DNA of 64,000 nucleotides from Helicobacter typhlonius (GCF_001460635.1 NZ_LN907858.1:558001-622000); one strand, 5' to 3'; counted from the first letter of the stretch, positions 20,533-34,229 are shown. Made by a program: numbers and translations. The notes: generated by a model from the sequence alone, not told the origin.

Positions 20533-21290
20533 TGTGTATTCCTATACTTCGATACAATCATATCCGTGATATGCAGGATTCTTATAGTGTTTCACCTAGT
20601 GTATTTGAAAAGCAGGTTCGATATTTGCAGAGTAAATCGTATCAATTTTTGGGCTTTGATGACTTGCTTTTATATAAAAAAGACGGCGAGGTGATAAATA
20701 AAAAATGTATCTTGCTTACTTTTGATATTGCGTGGCGAGATATTTATATGAATGCTTATGAGATTCTAAAAAAATACAATCTCAAGGCGGGGCTATTTGT
20801 CGTAACAGAATGGGTAGATGAAGCTTCAAGACTCGAGCGGGATTATGTGCAGATTCCACACAATGAGTGCAAAAACGCACTTTTAGATAATGCAAGGGGC
20901 GTTATGTGTAATTGGGACGAGATTAGAGCAATGAAAGATGTTTTTAGTATGGGATCGATGACGCATACTTATCAATTTTCAAATGCTACTTCACCTATGA
21001 CTTGGCACGAGGATTTTGAGCTCTCAAGGCGCTTGATTAAAGAACGGCTTGATGTGGATACAAAGCATTTGGCTTGGCCTGATGGTAGCTACAATCAAGG
21101 TTTGCTCCGCAGTGCAAAAAGCATAGGGTATGAAGTATTTTACACGATGGACGAGGGGCTAAACCACCCAACAGACAACAATGACGCACTCAAGCGTTAC
21201 ACAGCTAGAGATAGTCTCTTTTGGTTAAAAAAGTATTTATTTGCTACTTCAAGTACAAGAAATTTTGTAATTGGCAAGATTTTTTTATAA
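20529..21290 (+). CDS. NodB-fold polysaccharide deacetylase-like protein with degenerate active site
   Basis: 253 residues. The NodB layout is visible: YNHI near the start, LLTFDIAWRDIYMNAYEIL in place of TFDDG...., MTHTYQF in place of the usual H(S/T)xxH, and WPDGSYNQGLLRSAKSIGY for the motif-3 arm. The second Asp of the catalytic pair and the second metal His appear to be missing, so metal-dependent deacetylation is doubtful. It starts inside the flgL stop (ATGATG overlap), so it is probably translated with flgL. The H. pylori peptidoglycan deacetylase PgdA is a distant relative at best. Confidence 0.7.
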   Translation: MMCIPILRYNHIRDMQDSYSVSPSVFEKQVRYLQSKSYQFLGFDDLLLYKKDGEVINKKCILLTFDIAWRDIYMNAYEILKKYNLKAGLFVVTEWVDEASRLERDYVQIPHNECKNALLDNARGVMCNWDEIRAMKDVFSMGSMTHTYQFSNATSPMTWHEDFELSRRLIKERLDVDTKHLAWPDGSYNQGLLRSAKSIGYEVFYTMDEGLNHPTDNNDALKRYTARDSLFWLKKYLFATSSTRNFVIGKIFL

Positions 21291-21335
21291 TATATGCTAT
21301 AATCGAAGCTAAATTTAAGATTGAGAGGAAGAAAA

Positions 21336-22016
21336 ATGAGAATCTTGGTGATTGAAGATGATCCAACTTTATGTAAAAATATAACAGAGGCGTTGAATGA
21401 GCGCAGCTATCAAACTGATGTCGCGGAAAATCTAAAAGATGGTGAGTATTATATTAGTATTCGTAACTATGATTTAGTGTTAGCAGATTGGGATTTGCCC
21501 GATGGCTGTGGGCTCGATATTGTCTCGCAAGTAAAGGATAAGTCTCCACGTACACCTGTGCTTGTAATCTCTAATAAGATTGCAGCAGACAACGAGATTC
21601 GAGCTTTTAAGGATGGTGCAGACGACTTTGTAGCGAAGCCATTTAATATGCAAGTGCTTTTGACAAGAATCCAAGCGAGATTACGTTTCTGGGGTTCTAG
21701 CGTGATTGAAATCGAGGATTTAGTTATTAATCCTGATGAGGAAAAAATCACTTACAAAGGGCAGGAAATTGAAGTTAAAGGTAAGCCTTTTGAGGTGCTT
21801 ACTCATCTTGCGCGTCATCGTGACCAAATTGTTTCTAAAGAGCAACTACTTGATGCAATTTGGGAAGAGCCAGAGCTTGTAACGCCAAATGTTATTGAAG
21901 TAGCAATCAATCAGATTCGTCAAAAAATGGATAAACCTCTCAATATCGGCACGATAGAAACGGTGCGCCGCAGGGGATATCGCTTCTGCTATCCTAAGAA
22001 GCCAAGTGATGTTTAG
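21336..22016 (+). CDS. hsrA: OmpR-type orphan response regulator, HsrA/CosR (HP1043) orthologue
   Basis: 226 residues from ATG 21336, chosen for its AGAGGAAG site; a TTG lies 15 bases earlier. Receiver residues 1-120 and winged-helix C-terminus. The DNA-binding half (GKPFEVLTHLARHRDQIVSK and ETVRRRGYRFCYP) is nearly the same as HP1043, an essential homeostatic regulator. Unlike H. pylori HsrA as I recall it, the receiver keeps the acidic pair D8/D9, an Asp at 51 in the phospho-acceptor place (LADWDLPDG) and a KPF lysine. No cognate kinase is adjacent. Confidence 0.88.
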   Translation: MRILVIEDDPTLCKNITEALNERSYQTDVAENLKDGEYYISIRNYDLVLADWDLPDGCGLDIVSQVKDKSPRTPVLVISNKIAADNEIRAFKDGADDFVAKPFNMQVLLTRIQARLRFWGSSVIEIEDLVINPDEEKITYKGQEIEVKGKPFEVLTHLARHRDQIVSKEQLLDAIWEEPELVTPNVIEVAINQIRQKMDKPLNIGTIETVRRRGYRFCYPKKPSDV

Positions 22017-22043
22017 TTTCAATCACTTTTAAGTCTCAAATGG

Positions 22044-22049
22044 TATAAT
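22044..22049 (+). promoter_or_regulatory. -10 box of the SRP RNA gene
   Basis: TATAAT 7-10 bases before the predicted start of the 4.5S RNA. Confidence 0.6.
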
Positions 22050-22055
22050 TCCTCC

Positions 22056-22160
22056 GCTTCCTTGCAGACTTATGCAATAGATTTATGGGACAACGCTTCA
22101 GGGTGGGAACACAGCAGAGCATCTTATATCTTTATGTGCCATAAGCCCCTGCAGGGGGGT
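22056..22160 (+). ncRNA. ffs: Signal recognition particle 4.5S RNA
   Basis: The conserved domain IV core TCAGG-GTG-GGAA-CAC-AGCAG is at 22098-22117: GGAA tetraloop, a three-pair stem that differs from the E. coli TCC/GGA pairs but keeps pairing, and both internal-loop strands. Outer stems close it: CTTATG (22069-22074) with CATAAG (22140-22145), and CCTTGCAG (22060-22067) with CTGCAGGG (22149-22156). A CCCCTGCAGGGG run followed by a T-rich stretch can act as terminator. A TATAAT box precedes it. Ends are estimates. Confidence 0.85.
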
Positions 22161-22225
22161 TTCTTTCATTATTTGATTTCAGTTTTTTATTTTTATGATG
22201 TTTGGTTATTTTTTAAGAGGTTAAA

Positions 22226-23014
22226 ATGTGGATTACTCGTCAGCTCACACCAAATTTTCGGCAGGAATACACTATTGATACGAAGATTCTAGACGCGCGT
22301 AGCACGCATATTGTGGAGATTTTTAAGAGTGTTGATTTTGATGAAGTGGCGATGATAAACCAAACTCATCTTATGTTGCAAAAATATCTTTTTATAGAAT
22401 CCGAGTTATTAGCTCATCTCCCACTATGTGTATTGCCTAATCCAAAGAATATTTTGCTTTTTGATAGCTTTAATCTCGAGATTGCCTATGAGTGTTTGAA
22501 GCACGATGTAAGCGTGGATTGTGTGCAGGGCGATAAGAAAAGCCTAGATTCTTTTATGAGTTTTTTGCCACATTTTCATCAAGTGATGAATAATTCACAT
22601 TTTAAACTTTTTAGCCAAGTGATAGATTTAGATGTGAAAAAGTATGATGTAATCATTGCCGATTTGATCGCTTCAAAGCATCAAATTGATGGTTTTTTTC
22701 GTATGCTAGGTGAGCGAGGGATTCTTATTGTTCGCAATCATCACCCATTGCTTGAGGAGGATTTATTCATACAGAAAGTGAGCGACTGCACGGATTTTTT
22801 CAATATCATAATGCCATTTTTCCCTAGCTTGAGCATTTTGAGTGATAAAAGCTATATTTTTGCATCCAAAGCCTTTCATCCTTTGGCAGATATGCTTCTT
22901 CAAAAGATAGACCTTCTTCCACAATTACAATATTATAATGCTCATATACACGAGAATGCTTTTACTCTTCCTAATTTTTTATTTGAAAAAATTCAGCATA
23001 TTGCTAAGTTTTAG
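22226..23014 (+). CDS. speE: Polyamine aminopropyltransferase (spermidine synthase)
   Basis: 262 residues, the same length as H. pylori SpeE (HP0832) and similar along its length (MWITRQLTP....EYTID, FIESELLAHLPLC, SLDSFMSFLPHFHQV, DVKKYDVIIADL). The Helicobacter enzymes are shorter and lack some residues of the classic acidic active-site loop; this copy follows them. It transfers aminopropyl groups to putrescine. It begins a run with coaE and dapF. Confidence 0.88.
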   Translation: MWITRQLTPNFRQEYTIDTKILDARSTHIVEIFKSVDFDEVAMINQTHLMLQKYLFIESELLAHLPLCVLPNPKNILLFDSFNLEIAYECLKHDVSVDCVQGDKKSLDSFMSFLPHFHQVMNNSHFKLFSQVIDLDVKKYDVIIADLIASKHQIDGFFRMLGERGILIVRNHHPLLEEDLFIQKVSDCTDFFNIIMPFFPSLSILSDKSYIFASKAFHPLADMLLQKIDLLPQLQYYNAHIHENAFTLPNFLFEKIQHIAKF

Positions 23015-23023
23015 GTTGAATAT

Positions 23024-23620
23024 ATGGAGTTAAAACACGCGATTGCTCTTACAGGTTCGATAGGAAGCGGTAAGAGCACTTTGGTTAATTTTCTTGCGCT
23101 TTATGGATACAAGAGTATTTGTGCTGACACAATTTCTCATCAAATGCTTGAAAAGCATAGTGCGGAAGTTATAGAGGCTTTTGGAGAGGGGATTACTAAT
23201 AAAAATGGTGTCATTGAGCGTAAAAAACTCGGGGCAATTATCTTTGCCTCTCCCAAAGAGCGCGAAAAATTAGAGTCTATTTTGCACCCATATATTTACC
23301 AAGAGATACTTGCCCAAGCCAAAGAACTTGAAAAAAAGGGCGTATGGTATTTTTTAGATATTCCTTTGTTTTTTGAAGTGGGCGGCAAGGAGGCTTATCC
23401 TGTGGCGCGATCACTTGTAGTCTATACTCCAGTAAAAGAAGCGATTGAACGCGTTGTGCAGCGCGATAATCTCACTCTTGAAGAAGCAAAAATGCGTCTA
23501 GAGGCGCAAATGTCTATTGAGGAAAAATGTCGTTTGGCTGATGATATTATCGGTAATGACGGGACTCTGCGTGCTTTGCAGCAACGCATAGAATCCTATA
23601 TTAATTCTCTTCCAAAATAA
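23024..23620 (+). CDS. coaE: Dephospho-CoA kinase
   Basis: 198 residues. P-loop TGSIGSGKSTL at residues 9-19, then CADTISHQML and the lid region YFLDIPLFFEVGG. It adds the 3'-phosphate in the last step of CoA synthesis. It sits 9 bases after speE and 19 before dapF. Confidence 0.93.
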   Translation: MELKHAIALTGSIGSGKSTLVNFLALYGYKSICADTISHQMLEKHSAEVIEAFGEGITNKNGVIERKKLGAIIFASPKEREKLESILHPYIYQEILAQAKELEKKGVWYFLDIPLFFEVGGKEAYPVARSLVVYTPVKEAIERVVQRDNLTLEEAKMRLEAQMSIEEKCRLADDIIGNDGTLRALQQRIESYINSLPK

Positions 23621-23639
23621 AGATTCTTAAAGAGGCAGT

Positions 23640-24434
23640 ATGCAGTTTATCAAATATAGCAGTAGTGGTAATGATTTCCTTGTCTTTCACACTGATGTGT
23701 GTGATAATGGCACGCGCGCTTCTCTTGCGAGACGCGTGTGTGAGCGGCATAATGGCATAGGTGCTGATGGTATGGTAGTGCTTATTCCTGCAAAAAATGT
23801 GGATTATGCGTATGAATGGGAATTTTATAATGCTGATGGCTCAAGAGCCAAAATGTGTGGGAATGCAAGCAGAAGTGTGGGGCATTACGCATACACAGAG
23901 GGCATTGCTCCTAGAACCCATTGTTTTTTGAGTGAGGTGGGACTGATTGGTATTGAGCTAGATAAAGATGATACAACGCTCGTGCAAAGCGATTTGGGCG
24001 TATATACGCTTATACAGGAGCATATTATAGAATCTAATCCCTATGGTGTGGATTCGTGGAGTTTGCTTGATACCGGTGTGCCTCACTTGGTGGGATTTGT
24101 GGAATGTGAAAATGCCCTACCGACAAAGCGAGATACTATCCTAAGGGATTTACGCGTGAAATATAATGCGAACATTACCCTTGTGTGTGTGGGGGCGGAG
24201 CGTATAGAATATATGACTTATGAGCGCGGAGTTGAGGATATTACCCTTGCGTGTGGCACGGGAGCCGCTGCGGCTTTTGTTTTGGCGTTAAGAAATGGCT
24301 TGTGTGAAAACAAGGCAGTGCTTATCCCACCGAGCAAAGAAACTTTGTGGTTGAGCTTGGGGGTAGATTCACATATTTTGTTTAAGGGCGAAGTGAAGCG
24401 CATTGCGCGTTGTGATTGGTTTTTGGGCGAGTAG
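23640..24434 (+). CDS. dapF: Diaminopimelate epimerase
   Basis: 264 residues. Both catalytic cysteines are in their motifs: AKMCGNASRSVGHYAY and LACGTGAAAAFVLA. NDFLV near the N-terminus is typical. It makes meso-diaminopimelate for peptidoglycan and lysine. AGAGGCAG precedes the ATG. Last gene before the poly-G region. Confidence 0.94.
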   Translation: MQFIKYSSSGNDFLVFHTDVCDNGTRASLARRVCERHNGIGADGMVVLIPAKNVDYAYEWEFYNADGSRAKMCGNASRSVGHYAYTEGIAPRTHCFLSEVGLIGIELDKDDTTLVQSDLGVYTLIQEHIIESNPYGVDSWSLLDTGVPHLVGFVECENALPTKRDTILRDLRVKYNANITLVCVGAERIEYMTYERGVEDITLACGTGAAAAFVLALRNGLCENKAVLIPPSKETLWLSLGVDSHILFKGEVKRIARCDWFLGE

Positions 24435-24508
24435 AAAATAGAATTTTACTTAAAGAAAGTCTTAATAAAAAGGGTGATGTATAAAAAAAGATAAATTTAA
24501 AATAGTGC

Positions 24509-24520
24509 GGGGGGGGGGGG
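24509..24520 (+). repeat. Poly-G(12) tract followed by TATAAC
   Basis: Twelve consecutive G, immediately followed by a -10-like TATAAC. No reading frame is open through it from an upstream start (a stop lies nine bases before it in the long downstream frame), so it either belongs to a dead gene or acts in a promoter. Confidence 0.75.
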
Positions 24521-24644
24521 TATAACACCTCTTATGTAGAATCCTCTTTTATTTATTCTTTTTTATCAAAACTTCGTTTGCATATTGTTTCATTTTTTTA
24601 CCTCATAAAGACTTAGATTCTAAAACTTATACACTTTATAGAAA

Positions 24645-24840
24645 TATCTCCATCTTTGCGTTTATGCACCACTTGGTGTGTATAGTAGTGATATGTCGCA
24701 ATTTGACGCCGGAGGCATTAGAGACTATGTGCATACTTTGTGGGGTGTGTTTAATACTTTTGTTTTTGTGAGTGATTATGGTTCTATAAGATCATTTTAT
24801 CCTGCAAAATCCTACTTTATAAATATTTACATTCTTTGAT
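24645..24840 (+). pseudogene. Possible gene fragment
   Basis: An open stretch of about 65 codons without a good start, bounded by stops, whose translation looks protein-like (FDAGGIRDYVHTLWG, then FVFVSDYGSIRSFYP). It is followed in other frames by the two overlapping ORFs below. I do not recognise the family. The disrupted frames suggest decay, but a set of very small genes cannot be excluded. Confidence 0.3.
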
Positions 24841-24862
24841 AACGCATCTACCTTAGCAACAA

Positions 24863-24982
24863 ATGAGATTTGCTAATGCGAGAAGTATAATCGACTACGA
24901 TAGGCATTATGATAGTGAGGTATGCGCACTTTTATATCTCGGCGAATATTTGGAATGGCTAAAGAGTGAGGAGATATTATGA
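24863..24982 (+). CDS. Small ORF (39 residues) overlapping the next by ATGA
   Basis: Codes for a short acidic peptide (start MRFANARSIIDYDRHYDSE, end EYLEWLKSEEIL). Its stop overlaps the next start by four bases in the ATGA form used by coupled genes. No ribosome site is obvious. It may be a true short gene or the middle of a broken one; function unknown. Confidence 0.3.
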   Translation: MRFANARSIIDYDRHYDSEVCALLYLGEYLEWLKSEEIL

Positions 24983-25401
24983 TAATACGCAATTTTATCA
25001 TAAGCGATCATAGAGGTTTTGATAGTATTGGTATTTCTCGTGATAACCAGATTAATGAAGTGCAACCAGATACGCTTTTGCTCTTTAAAGATTTTATATA
25101 TTGTGGTGATGTGAGGATTGATTCTGGATTGATGATAAATTATGATATGGCGAGTATATTGTGTGCCAATCTTCCGCAAGGTTGTATAAATGTGCCTCCA
25201 CACATACTTGAAAACTACCTCAAAAATCGCTCTGTGATTAGCACTATTCCTGCCCATTGGGATTTGAGTTTTTACAAAGAGAATGAGTGGATTTTAAATC
25301 ATATCTATCACGTCAAGGGAAGCATCTATGACAGGGAGGATTGGCAAGGAGATAAGCGAGGAAAAAGTGGTGAAATAAGAATTGATGGCATAATGCATTA
25401 G
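24979..25401 (+). CDS. Hypothetical protein, 140 residues
   Basis: A soluble-looking protein without signal peptide or membrane segment. Features: an N-terminal FIISDHRGFDSIGISRD, a central YCGDVRIDSGLMINYDMAS and a charged C-terminus rich in Lys, Arg, Asp and Glu. A GAGGAG site lies 7 bases before ATG at 24979, which supports real translation. No family recognised. Coupled to the 39-residue ORF. Confidence 0.45.
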   Translation: MIIRNFIISDHRGFDSIGISRDNQINEVQPDTLLLFKDFIYCGDVRIDSGLMINYDMASILCANLPQGCINVPPHILENYLKNRSVISTIPAHWDLSFYKENEWILNHIYHVKGSIYDREDWQGDKRGKSGEIRIDGIMH

Positions 25402-25840
25402 TTTTTTATCAATTCACATTGTTTATTAAGCCCACTTTAAGCCTCGCTTTTGTAATATTTCACTCCCATTTGATTGAGCTTCTGTCTCTTCTTGTAGGTT
25501 TAGCAAATGTATGAGCTTTTTTGTTTATCATAAACATTGAGAGCATAGACTTATGTTTAAAAACTGCATCAAAGATACTAAGGGTTATTTCTTATGGTTG
25601 TTCTTTATCAATATAATCAATGTTTGCATTAGCTTTTAAGATGAGCTTAAAGCTGTTTTTGCTGGTTATATTTGGTATGATCTTTGACATCTAAGCAAGA
25701 AAATGAAGTATTTTATTTCTTAATCTTTTAATAAGAGTAAAGACAATAAAAACTTGTATTTCTTAGTTCAATTCTTAATAACTCAAATATGACTTTGAGA
25801 GATTTTAGAATCTATTTTTACTTTAATAAAGCAAAAATAG

Positions 25841-25846
25841 CATAAT
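25841..25846 (+). promoter_or_regulatory. Likely -10 box of the rRNA operon
   Basis: CATAAT about 100 bases before the 16S gene, after a T/A-rich stretch of the kind found upstream of Helicobacter promoters. AATCAC/GTGATT (about 25914-25935) further down can form part of the 16S processing stem. Confidence 0.4.
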
Positions 25847-25947
25847 AGAATCTATAAACTCTAGTCTTTGTGATAAAGAAACACTAAGAGATGAAGGACA
25901 AACTTATCAAAGCAATCACATTTATTTAGTGATTAATGTGAAGCATT

Positions 25948-27602
<1,655 letters not shown>

Positions 27603-27727
27603 TAGAGATATGTTAAAACATTCGCTTGTTTTAACCAACTCTGTATTTGAAGAGAGAATAAAATACTCAATGGACTTGCTTAGTTTTCAGGGATCTCCAA
27701 AATAGCAGTTTAAATAGTAAGCTTAAG

Positions 27728-27804
<77 letters not shown>

Positions 27805-27973
27805 AAATTGTTCTTTTTGCGATAAAGCACTGATTCCTCATTGTTTTTTTAGTCATTACTTACTTGGTAATCCCTTTCAAAGACAATAAAATCAGCACTT
27901 TTTCATCAAAGATAACTAATTTTAAAATTATCAAACTATTAGAGAGATTAGATTCTAATTTAATAGTTCTCTT

Positions 27974-28049
27974 GGGGAATTAGCTCAGCTGGGAGAGCGC
28001 CTGCTTTGCACGCAGGAGGTCAGCGGTTCGATCCCGCTATTCTCCACCA
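27974..28049 (+). tRNA. tRNA-Ala (TGC)
   Basis: GGGGAAT/ATTCTCC acceptor arm, anticodon TGC in CTTTGCACG, encoded ACCA. Second spacer tRNA of the operon. Confidence 0.96.
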
Positions 28050-28404
28050 CTTGTAGAATCTTAAGTTGCAATGTGAGAGATTGATATAAATCCATAAAGT
28101 CTTATACAGAGATTGCATAAGTTTTTTATGAAGTTATAGAATCTAAGGATTTATCTTTCATATTTAGCTTTATGTATGCGATTGTGTGATGATGAGAGAC
28201 AAAAAAGTTTAATGCAAGGCTTAAAGCTTGTAAGCTTAGAAACAAGGAATTAAGCAGAAGCAAAAAGGTTCTTAAACTTTGCATTAGACTTTAGTCTAAG
28301 TGTTATTTGAAAACTTATTGTTAAAGCCTAAAATAGTAATTAACTACAATTACGCGATATATTGTTTTATTGTTTGTCATACATTCAATAAGGCAGTATC
28401 CTTA
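28050..28404 (+). other. tRNA-Ala to 23S spacer with left arm of the 23S processing stem
   Basis: About 355 bases without a gene. GCTTAAAGCTTGTAAGCTTAGA at 28219-28240 is nearly complementary to the segment at 31620-31642 behind the 23S gene (one extra base), the expected RNase III processing stem. AATGCAA and TTGCATTA copies extend the likeness. Confidence 0.5.
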
Positions 28405-31288
<2,884 letters not shown>

Positions 31289-31811
31289 CTAAGATACTGC
31301 CTTATTGAGTGTATGGGAGTCTTAAGTCTTAAAGAGATGAGATTCTAAACATAAGATAAAAGCGTGGTTGTAGAGATTACTAAGGCTTTACAATACTTTA
31401 CATAAAGCGAGCTTTGAAGGATTCTAGCAATGTTTAGAATCTAAAAAGAGAGTATAAAACAGCAAATATTATAATTTCTCTCTTTACTTTAAAGCAAGTC
31501 GTAAAGAAAAATGGAAATAAGGATAAGCAGAGCTTAATGCAATGATAGCTTTACATCTTATGATTTAAAAACATTGCATAAAAAGAATAATAAAGAGACT
31601 AGGCAAGAAAAATGTTAAGTCTCTAAGCTTTACAAGCTTAGCATCTTAGCTTATGAATAAACTAATAAACAAGAGATTGTCTAGAAGGGGCTTATTGCTT
31701 GCTAGGGTAATGAGGCTAAAGGCATAAGCTTTTTAGAGAGTTAATGCTTTAGACTTTAAGCCTTAGATTCTTAAAGTTTTTAGAATCTAGCCTATCTTAT
31801 CTTTATTTCCC
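31289..31811 (+). other. Unusually long 23S-5S spacer
   Basis: About 520 bases with no gene or tRNA. It holds the right arm of the 23S processing stem (31620-31642), a GATTCTA/TAGAATC inverted pair near 31422-31441, and TAGATTCT (31764-31771) facing AGAATCTA (31782-31789) just before 5S. A TATAAT near 31470 could start a separate 5S transcript. Confidence 0.5.
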
Positions 31812-31936
31812 TTTTTCTTGTGTCTATAGAGAGAAGGCAACACCCAGCTCCATTCCGAACCTGGCAGTTAAGCTTCTCTTCGCCGATGATACTGCACTTT
31901 TCAAGTGTGGGAATGTAGGTCGATGCAGGGATAGGG
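31812..31936 (+). rRNA. rrf: 5S ribosomal RNA
   Basis: Contains the 5S core CACCCAGCTCCATTCCGAAC, CAGTTAAGC and GATGATACTGC, and TGTGGGAATGTAGGTCG near the 3' end. TTTCCC and GGGAAA at the ends can pair. Ends are approximate to a few bases. Confidence 0.9.
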
Positions 31937-32147
31937 AAATCTGCTTTTACTACTTCTTAGGTATTTTTTATTATTATCATTTATTGCTTATGATTTTTTA
32001 TGTTTCTGTTGTGCTTGGTAATTGGTTGTGTTGGGGAGAAGTGCAAATATCAGCATTAATTTTTCTCTATGAGAAGAAGCATTTACAAATTATACTTTAT
32101 TCTTTAATGTATAATAAGCGTGATGTAAGAAAGTTTGCTTTTTTTGG

Positions 32148-32891
32148 TTAATTTAACCATTTTTGTGCAATTTTGGTAAGCATAGCGGGGTTTTCACTCG
32201 CATAAAATTGCAGGGATTTCAAATCGCCTTGAGAAGTAAGGTTGAGATGAGATTGTAAATATTCTACAATTGCTTCACCTGAATGGATAAGTATGCTTTG
32301 GTGCTTGAAATACGCACTTAAGGCGGGTGCGATAAGGGGAAAGTGCGTGCAACCTAGAATAATAGCCTTTGGTGGCGTTGTGATTTGACTAAAATAATGT
32401 TCAAACACACTTTCAAGCACTACACCTTCTAAAATTCCCTCCTCCACCATAGGCACAAAAAGCCCGGTGGCTAAACTTTTAAGATTCCAAAACCCAATTT
32501 TGCGTAGCCTTACTTCATATTCGCCAGAATTGATTGTCGCGCGTGTGGCAATGACTAGGATTTGTGAATCTGTGTGTGTGAGCTTGTTTTGCACGGCTAA
32601 TACGCCTGGTTCAATCACGCCAACAATTGGAATCTTGCTCTTTGCCTGCATTTCTTTGAGTGCATAGGCACTCACGGTGTTGCACGCGACAATGAGGATA
32701 TCAATATTATGCGGAGCAAAAAAATCAAGGGCTTCGAGTGAAAAGCGCACGATAGTTTGCTTATCTTTCACACCATAAGGCACACGCGCAGTATCGCCAT
32801 AATAAATAATTTCATCAAAAAATTTCGCGTTGATAAGGCTTTTTAACACACTCAAGCCACCCACGCCACTATCAAAAACCCCTGCTCTCAC
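32148..32891 (-). CDS. murI: Glutamate racemase
   Basis: 247 residues. FDSGVGGLSVL at the N-terminus and the catalytic cysteines in VACNTVSA and LGCTHFPL are all present. It makes D-glutamate for peptidoglycan. The start is GTG at 32891 with AAGGAG 8 bases upstream. It follows rho with a 45-base gap and is transcribed towards the 5S gene. Confidence 0.94.
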   Translation of the reverse strand: MRAGVFDSGVGGLSVLKSLINAKFFDEIIYYGDTARVPYGVKDKQTIVRFSLEALDFFAPHNIDILIVACNTVSAYALKEMQAKSKIPIVGVIEPGVLAVQNKLTHTDSQILVIATRATINSGEYEVRLRKIGFWNLKSLATGLFVPMVEEGILEGVVLESVFEHYFSQITTPPKAIILGCTHFPLIAPALSAYFKHQSILIHSGEAIVEYLQSHLNLTSQGDLKSLQFYASENPAMLTKIAQKWLN

Positions 32892-32936
32892 TCCACTTCT
32901 CCTTATTAAATAACTTTAGAAACTTGCAAGATTTCG

Positions 32937-34229
32937 TTATTCCTGTGCATTCATCATATTTAAAAACTCTTCATTATCGCGTGTTTGCTTCATTTTGGAG
33001 TAGATAAAAGTGAGGGCTTCTATGTCGTCCATTGTGTGCATTACATTGCGGAGCATCCACACTTTTGTAAGATTATCTTTGCCAAGTAGTAAATCATCTT
33101 TGCGTGTGCCACTCTTTAATACATCAAAGGCTGGGTAGATTCTGCGGTCAGCGATTGAACGCGCAAGGACAATTTCACTATTACCTGTGCCCTTAAACTC
33201 CTCAAAAATGACTTCGTCCATTCTCGAGCCCGTTTCAATAAGTGCAGTAGCAATAATTGTGAGGCTTCCACCTTGCTCGATATTACGCGCCGCACCAAAA
33301 AAACGTTTGGGCTTATGTAAGGCATTTGCATCTACACCTCCGCTTAGCACCTTGCCACTCGAGGGAGTAGCAGCATTATATGCACGAGCGAGGCGTGTAA
33401 TAGAATCAAGGAGTATCACCACATCTTTACCCATTTCCACCTTCCGCTTCGCGCTTTCTATCACCAGATCAGCTACACGAATATGATTTGTTGCTGGCAT
33501 ATCAAATGTGGAGCTAAAGACCTGCCCCTTCACACTGCGTTCCATATCGGTAACTTCCTCTGGACGCTCATCGACTAGAAGCACCATAAGTTCCACTTCT
33601 GGGTGATTTTTTGCAATGCCGTGGGCAAGTTCTTTCATCAGTTCCGTTTTACCTGTACGCGGAGGAGCAACAATAAGTGCGCGCTGTCCTTTGCCGATAG
33701 GACTAAACAAATCTAGCATTCTGCCGGTAACCTTGCCTTGCTCGTATTCAAGCTTAAGTTGTGTTTGCGGAAAAAGCGGAGTGAGGTTATCAAAAAGCGG
33801 ACGATTCTTGATCTCCTCAAGCGACATATAGTTAATTGCCTCGATTCTCAATAGGGCATAATAGCGCTCTTGGTCTTTTGGTGGGCGCACCTGCCCGGTT
33901 ACAATATCGCCATTGCGCAAGGCAAATCGGCGGATTTGTGATTGTGACACATAAGTATCATTTTGACTATCTGCTAAGCTTTCAGTCAGTGCGCGTAAAA
34001 ATCCATAACCCTCGTTTGTGATTTCCAAAATACCCGAAAAGAGTATGTAACCACCTTGATTGACTTGAGCTTTTAATATCTCAAAAATCAAATCCTGTCT
34101 GCGGTAGTCGCTAGGATTCTCTACTCCTACTTCCTCGGCAATGCCGATGAGCTGCTTTATGCCCTTTGTGCGTAATTCATCGAGTTGATAACCTTCAACC
34201 GGTGTGTGAGTTCGTTTATTATCTGCCAT
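32937..34229 (-). CDS. rho: Transcription termination factor Rho
   Basis: 430 residues. N-terminal helix bundle, RNA-binding cold-shock-like domain (GYGFLRAL), Walker [13 protein letters not shown], Walker [17 protein letters not shown] and [20 protein letters not shown]. Hexameric RNA helicase ending untranslated transcripts. AAGGAA precedes ATG. Confidence 0.97.
   Translation of the reverse strand: MADNKRTHTPVEGYQLDELRTKGIKQLIGIAEEVGVENPSDYRRQDLIFEILKAQVNQGGYILFSGILEITNEGYGFLRALTESLADSQNDTYVSQSQIRRFALRNGDIVTGQVRPPKDQERYYALLRIEAINYMSLEEIKNRPLFDNLTPLFPQTQLKLEYEQGKVTGRMLDLFSPIGKGQRALIVAPPRTGKTELMKELAHGIAKNHPEVELMVLLVDERPEEVTDMERSVKGQVFSSTFDMPATNHIRVADLVIESAKRKVEMGKDVVILLDSITRLARAYNAATPSSGKVLSGGVDANALHKPKRFFGAARNIEQGGSLTIIATALIETGSRMDEVIFEEFKGTGNSEIVLARSIADRRIYPAFDVLKSGTRKDDLLLGKDNLTKVWMLRNVMHTMDDIEALTFIYSKMKQTRDNEEFLNMMNAQE

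Larger units (their letters stand above)
24435..25947. other. Long region without a recognisable intact gene, upstream of the rRNA operon
   Basis: About 1.5 kb. It opens with a G12 tract, then holds several plus-strand open stretches in different frames that read like pieces of protein (about 24518-24605; 24645-24840, containing FDAGGIRDYVHTLWG; 24863-24982; 24979-25401). The left half could be a decayed contingency gene. From 25402 to about 25840 I see no gene on either strand, only AT-rich DNA. The rRNA promoter and leader occupy the right end. Confidence 0.5.

Noticed and set aside
22062-22292. 76-codon ORF before speE
   Set aside because: It overlaps the SRP RNA and its terminator and then the speE start.
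25420-25620. Minus-strand stretch that resembled a transposase C-terminus
   Set aside because: Only about 35 codons are open and no transposase motif, terminal repeat or target duplication is visible.
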